Positions 60,935-64,000 of a stretch of 64,000 bases of DNA are shown piece after piece. The stretch's first letter is position 1. Each line of letters begins with the position of its first letter. Source of the DNA: Saccharopolyspora aridisoli (lineage in GTDB: Bacteria; Actinomycetota; Actinomycetes; Mycobacteriales; Pseudonocardiaceae); the NCBI RefSeq assembly GCF_004348445.1, contig NZ_SMKV01000002.1, positions 218,870 through 282,869 of the forward strand, read 5' to 3'. The position numbers and the translations under genes were made by a program. The notes beneath the pieces were generated by a model. The model did no database searches, was not told where the DNA came from, and worked only from the letters and a program-made list of their open reading frames with translations.

Positions 60935-61881
60935 GAGCTCAGTGCTTTGACCACCCGCGAGGGACTCGGACGCCCCAGCCGCTCGGCCATCCAGACGCTG
61001 GTGTCGACCAGCTTGTCGAGGTCGACCCCGTGCTGGATGCCGAGGCCGTCGAGCATCCAGACGAGGTCCTCGGTGGCGAGGTTGCCAGTCGCGGACTTGG
61101 CGTAGGGGCAGCCGCCCAGGCCACCCGCCGAGGAATCCACAGTGGACACTCCGTGGCGGAGCGCGGTGGCGGTGTTGGTCAGCGCCTGACCGTAGGTGTC
61201 GTGGAAGTGCACCGCGAGCTCGTCCACCCCGACCCCGGACGCGACGAACGCGCGGAGCAGGGCCTCCACGTGACCCGGTGTGGCCACGCCGATGGTGTCG
61301 CCGAGCGAGAGCTGGTGGCAGCCCATCTCCAGCAACCGCTTGCCCGCCGCCACGACCTGCTCGACCGGGACCGGGCCTTCCCACGGATCGCCGAAGCACA
61401 TCGACAGGTATCCGCGCACGGCGATCCCCTCGCCGACGGCGCGCCCCACCACCGGCTCGAACATGGCGAACTGCTCGTCGAACCCGCTGTTGAGGTTGCG
61501 CCGCGCGAAGGTCTCGGACGCCGCGGCGAAGATCGCGATGTCGCGGACCTTCGCGTCGAGCGCGCGATCCAGACCGCGCTCGTTGGGCACCAGCACCGGG
61601 TACCGCACGCCGGGGGCCTGGTCGAGCCCGTCGATCAGCTCGGCGGCGTCGGCCAGCTGCGGAACCCACTTCGGGTGCACGAAGCTGGTCGCCTCCAGCA
61701 CTGCCAGACCGGCATCGGCCAGCCGCCCCAGGAACTCCAGCTTCACGTCGAGCGGGACGGTCTCCCCCTCGTTCTGCAGGCCGTCGCGCGCGCCGACCTC
61801 CCAGATCGTCACCTCGGCGGGCAACCCCGCCGGATCCGGTGGGACGACCCGCATCGGCAAGCTCAGCTCACGTGGTCCCAT
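60931..61881 (-). CDS. Hydroxymethylglutaryl-CoA lyase
   Basis: The enzyme cleaves HMG-CoA to acetyl-CoA and acetoacetate in leucine catabolism or mevalonate-linked metabolism. The 316-residue DRE-TIM metallolyase has EVGARDGLQNE (the metal Asp), ATSFVHPKWVPQLAD, SLGDTIGVATPGHV, AVHFHDTYGQALTN, and the lid-loop Cys motif GGLGGCPYAKSATGN. ATG at 61881 directly follows the PH-domain gene's stop. Related homocitrate-synthase-type activities are less likely given the GCPYA motif. Confidence 0.9.
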   Translation of the reverse strand: MGPRELSLPMRVVPPDPAGLPAEVTIWEVGARDGLQNEGETVPLDVKLEFLGRLADAGLAVLEATSFVHPKWVPQLADAAELIDGLDQAPGVRYPVLVPNERGLDRALDAKVRDIAIFAAASETFARRNLNSGFDEQFAMFEPVVGRAVGEGIAVRGYLSMCFGDPWEGPVPVEQVVAAGKRLLEMGCHQLSLGDTIGVATPGHVEALLRAFVASGVGVDELAVHFHDTYGQALTNTATALRHGVSTVDSSAGGLGGCPYAKSATGNLATEDLVWMLDGLGIQHGVDLDKLVDTSVWMAERLGRPSPSRVVKALSS

Positions 61882-62388
61882 TCAGCCCTCCTGCGCCCGA
61901 TGTCCAACACCATCGCCAACCTCGCCGTGGAGCAGCGTCTGCACCTGCTCGACCTGCGGGATGTCATCAAATGCCAGCGGCTCGTCCGACGCCGACTCGA
62001 CCACCAACGTGCCGCAGCCGAAAGCACGGCCCACCAGGCCGCGCCGGAAGCGCACCGAGTTGATCCGCCACATCGGGATGTCGATCCCGGACCTGGTGAA
62101 CACACCCTCGCGGACCATCAGCCGGTGCGTGGTGATCACGAAGTGCGTGGTCCGCCAGCGGGCCAGCGGGGCGAGCGTGAACCAGACGATCAGCACGAGG
62201 CCCACCACGCCGAGCGCGATCCACACCGGCAGCCGCCACGGGGTGTTCGCCACCAGCGCCGCCAGGTAGGAAGCGCCACCGACCACCACGAACAGCACGA
62301 GCACCGGGCCGAGCAACATCTTCCAGTGCGGATGCTTGTGCACGACGACGTTCTCGTCGTCGTGGAGCAGGCCGTCTGGGTAGGCCAC
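61882..62388 (-). CDS. PH-domain membrane protein (DUF304-like, Rv3278c type)
   Basis: This 168-residue protein has an N-terminal HDDENVVVHKHPHWKMLL, then two hydrophobic helices (LLGPVLVLFVVVGGASYLAAL, PVWIALGVVGLVLIVWFTL). A bacterial PH-like C-terminal domain follows (HFVITTHRLMVREGVFTRSGIDIPMWRINSVRF). It is conserved next to birA in actinobacteria; function is unknown. It ends one base before the HMG-CoA-lyase start. Confidence 0.86.
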   Translation of the reverse strand: MAYPDGLLHDDENVVVHKHPHWKMLLGPVLVLFVVVGGASYLAALVANTPWRLPVWIALGVVGLVLIVWFTLAPLARWRTTHFVITTHRLMVREGVFTRSGIDIPMWRINSVRFRRGLVGRAFGCGTLVVESASDEPLAFDDIPQVEQVQTLLHGEVGDGVGHRAQEG

Positions 62389-62462
62389 GGTTCCCCTTCC
62401 TCACCCCTGAACGCCGGTCTCCGAATCACGTTACCGGCCGCGCTCGAGCGCGGAGAACGCTC

Positions 62463-63290
62463 TCAGCTCCGGCGGAGGTGCACCACGTCGCCCGCCGAAA
62501 CGGCCGTGGTCCGACCGGTCTCGGTGCGCACCACGAGCCTGCCGGTGGCGTCGACGTCGACGGCCTCCCCGTGCAGGTCGCTGCCCCCCAGGTCCACCCG
62601 CACGCGCTGGCCGAGAGTCCGGCACCGCTCGCGGTAGCGGGCGAGCAGCCCGGTGGACACCACGTCACCACTCGCGTCCCGCCACAGCCCCTCGACCTCG
62701 GCGAGCGCGCCGAGCAGCTCCGCCGCGAACACCTCGCGGTCCACGTCGGCACCCTCGGCCGCCAGCGAGGTGGCGGGCAGGCCGCCCGCGCCGGTGGGCA
62801 GCTCGTCGCTCTGCTGGCGGACGTTGACTCCCATGCCCAGGACCAGCGCGATCCCGTCTGGTTCCGCGACCGCCTCGGAGAGGATCCCGGCGCCCTTGTG
62901 CCAGTCCTCGCCCGAACCGAGCAGCAGGTCGTTGGGCCACTTCAGGCCAGCGGGGACCCCGGTGGTCCGCTCGACGGTCTCGGCGAGGGCGACACCGGCG
63001 ATCAGCGGCATCCACCCCACCGCCGACGGCGGAACGCCGGGGCGCAGCAGCACGCTCACGAACAGACCCGCGCCGCGCGGCGAGATCCACTGCCGCTGCA
63101 ACCGCCCCCGCCCGGCGTTCTGCTCCTCGGCGATCAGCACCGTCCGGTCGGCGGCTCCGCGGGCTGCGGCGACGGCCAGGTCCGAGTTGGTGGAGCCGGT
63201 CACGGCCACCACCTCCAGCGCGGAATACGGTCCTTCGTCGACCAGGCGTCGGCGCAGCCGGTCACCATCAAGCAGAACTTCAGCACTCAC
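62463..63290 (-). CDS. birA: Biotin-[acetyl-CoA carboxylase] ligase
   Basis: The enzyme attaches biotin to carboxylase carrier proteins. The 275-residue monofunctional BirA lacks the N-terminal repressor helix-turn-helix. Seen: STNSDLAVAAARG, AEEQNAGRGRLQRQWISP (the biotinyl-AMP loop; usual GRGR-GRxW, here with a Gln), LKWPNDLLL, and GMGVNVRQ. The accD5-accE5 genes that separate birA from maf in mycobacteria are absent here. Confidence 0.93.
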   Translation of the reverse strand: MSAEVLLDGDRLRRRLVDEGPYSALEVVAVTGSTNSDLAVAAARGAADRTVLIAEEQNAGRGRLQRQWISPRGAGLFVSVLLRPGVPPSAVGWMPLIAGVALAETVERTTGVPAGLKWPNDLLLGSGEDWHKGAGILSEAVAEPDGIALVLGMGVNVRQQSDELPTGAGGLPATSLAAEGADVDREVFAAELLGALAEVEGLWRDASGDVVSTGLLARYRERCRTLGQRVRVDLGGSDLHGEAVDVDATGRLVVRTETGRTTAVSAGDVVHLRRS

Positions 63291-63370
63291 CCGCTCAGCC
63301 TATGCGGATCCGCCTCCCGGTTCGCCGCACCACGTCCGCCGGCGTGGGACCACGCACTAGCATCGGGCGC

Positions 63371-63997
63371 GTGCGCTTCGTGCTTGCTTCCGCCTCGCCC
63401 TCCCGCCTCTCCGTGCTCCGCTCCGCCGGCATCGAACCGCTCGTGCAGGTCTCGGGCGTCGACGAGGACGCGGTGGCCGCGTCGATGACCGATCCGGCCC
63501 CGGCCGAGCTGGTCACCGCGCTGGCGCAGGCCAAGGCCGAGGCGGTCGCCGGCGAGTTCTCGGAGCCCGACGCGGTGATCGTCGGGTGCGACTCGATGCT
63601 GCTGCTGGCCGACGGGGAGATCGTCGGCAAGCCCGGCACGCCGGAAGTCGCCGCCAAGCGCTGGGCCCAGAACTCCGGCCGCAGCGCCGAGCTCCTGACC
63701 GGACATGCGATCATCCGGGTCCGCGACGGGAAGATCACCGATCGCACCTCCGGCCACCTGGGCACGACGGTCCGCTTCGGGACCCCCACCGAGGACGAGA
63801 TCAACGCCTACATCGGCACCGGCGAGCCCCTCTCCGTCGCGGGCGGTTTCACCCTGGAGGGCTTCGGCGGCTGGTTCATCGAGGGCGTCGACGGAGATCC
63901 CTCCAGCGTCCTGGGCATCAGCCTCCCCCTCACCCGCAAGCTCCTCGCCCAGCTCGGCCTCACCATCACCGACCTCTGGACGAACCCCACCCCCTGA
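63371..63997 (+). CDS. maf: Maf family nucleoside-triphosphate pyrophosphatase
   Basis: This is a housecleaning enzyme that hydrolyses non-canonical or modified nucleoside triphosphates. The 208-residue protein begins VRFVLASASPSRLSVLRSAG (phosphate-binding loop) and has GCDSMLLLADGEIVGKPGTPEVAA and GGFTLEGFGGWFIEGVDGDPSSVLGISLP. The GTG at 63371 removes 23 non-conserved upstream residues. It is divergent from birA and ends three bases from the window edge. Confidence 0.93.
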   Translation: MRFVLASASPSRLSVLRSAGIEPLVQVSGVDEDAVAASMTDPAPAELVTALAQAKAEAVAGEFSEPDAVIVGCDSMLLLADGEIVGKPGTPEVAAKRWAQNSGRSAELLTGHAIIRVRDGKITDRTSGHLGTTVRFGTPTEDEINAYIGTGEPLSVAGGFTLEGFGGWFIEGVDGDPSSVLGISLPLTRKLLAQLGLTITDLWTNPTP

Positions 63998-64000
63998 TCC

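Noticed and set aside
1..64000. tRNA, rRNA, insertion sequences or integrase genes
   Set aside because: None was recognised by eye in any spacer; no transposase motifs were seen, so the island at 25.8-38.7 kb has no visible mobility gene.

Overview
The window is high-GC actinobacterial DNA with dense coding, frequent GTG starts and many 4-base start/stop overlaps. Its gene content and order closely resemble the Mycobacterium tuberculosis Rv3242c-Rv3282 region: comF, lpqB-mtrB-mtrA-tmk, an APC permease, manA, a TobH-like protein, manB, DUF3499, a zincin-like protein, whiB, fbiA-fbiB, manC, wbbL, rmlD, LCP genes, a TIGR03089 protein, purE-purK, gtrA, a PH-domain protein, birA and maf. F420 biosynthesis, a WhiB regulator, MtrAB/LpqB, WXG100-type genes and the codon bias point to a mycelial actinomycete, most likely Pseudonocardiales (Saccharopolyspora-like). 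That placement is inference from gene content only.

Layout. 1-5.8 kb: ComF end, the LpqB-MtrB-MtrA envelope-stress system and thymidylate kinase. 6-12.8 kb: a large membrane alpha/beta-hydrolase-like protein, an amino-acid permease and a cation diffusion facilitator. 11.5-16.8 kb: mannose metabolism (manA, SIS protein, Trm112-like, manB) plus DUF3499 and a zincin-like protein. 16.8-24.5 kb: a membrane protein, WhiB, an M50 protease, F420 genes fbiA-fbiB, a Nudix hydrolase and an AlkA-like glycosylase. 24.5-44.3 kb: a sugar-nucleotide and glycosyltransferase locus (manC, wbbL, rmlB, rmlD, two LCP ligases). It carries an inserted block of extra glycosyltransferases and a three-gene biosynthetic cassette: a ketosynthase-carrier protein without acyltransferase, a stand-alone adenylation enzyme and an FAD oxidoreductase. 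44.3-48 kb: TIGR03089, thioesterase, purE-purK and a frameshifted remnant. 48.4-54.5 kb: an ECF sigma factor fused to an anti-sigma-like zinc finger, membrane helices and a long extracytoplasmic region, then GtrA, a second two-component system and a HisN-like phosphatase. 54.6-60.4 kb: a DUF2339 membrane protein, a YbaB-WXG100-toxin(TNT)-immunity operon and a MaoC-like protein. 60.4-64 kb: a decayed cbiZ, HMG-CoA lyase, PH-domain protein, birA and maf.

Functional themes. The core is envelope biology: ManA, ManB and ManC make GDP-mannose precursors, RmlB and RmlD make dTDP-rhamnose, WbbL attaches rhamnose to the arabinogalactan linker, LCP proteins attach polymers to peptidoglycan, and MtrAB/LpqB and WhiB couple wall status to division and differentiation.

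The least ordinary parts are four. First, the AT-less KS-ACP / adenylation / FAD cassette at 30.5-35.0 kb inside the rhamnose locus. Second, the membrane-anchored sigma factor at 48.4-50.8 kb. Third, the NAD-glycohydrolase-type TNT toxin operon at 56.7-59.8 kb. Fourth, a dispersed approximately 20-nt repeat that I see only between about 28.3 and 43.1 kb, including inside coding sequence and across stop codons.
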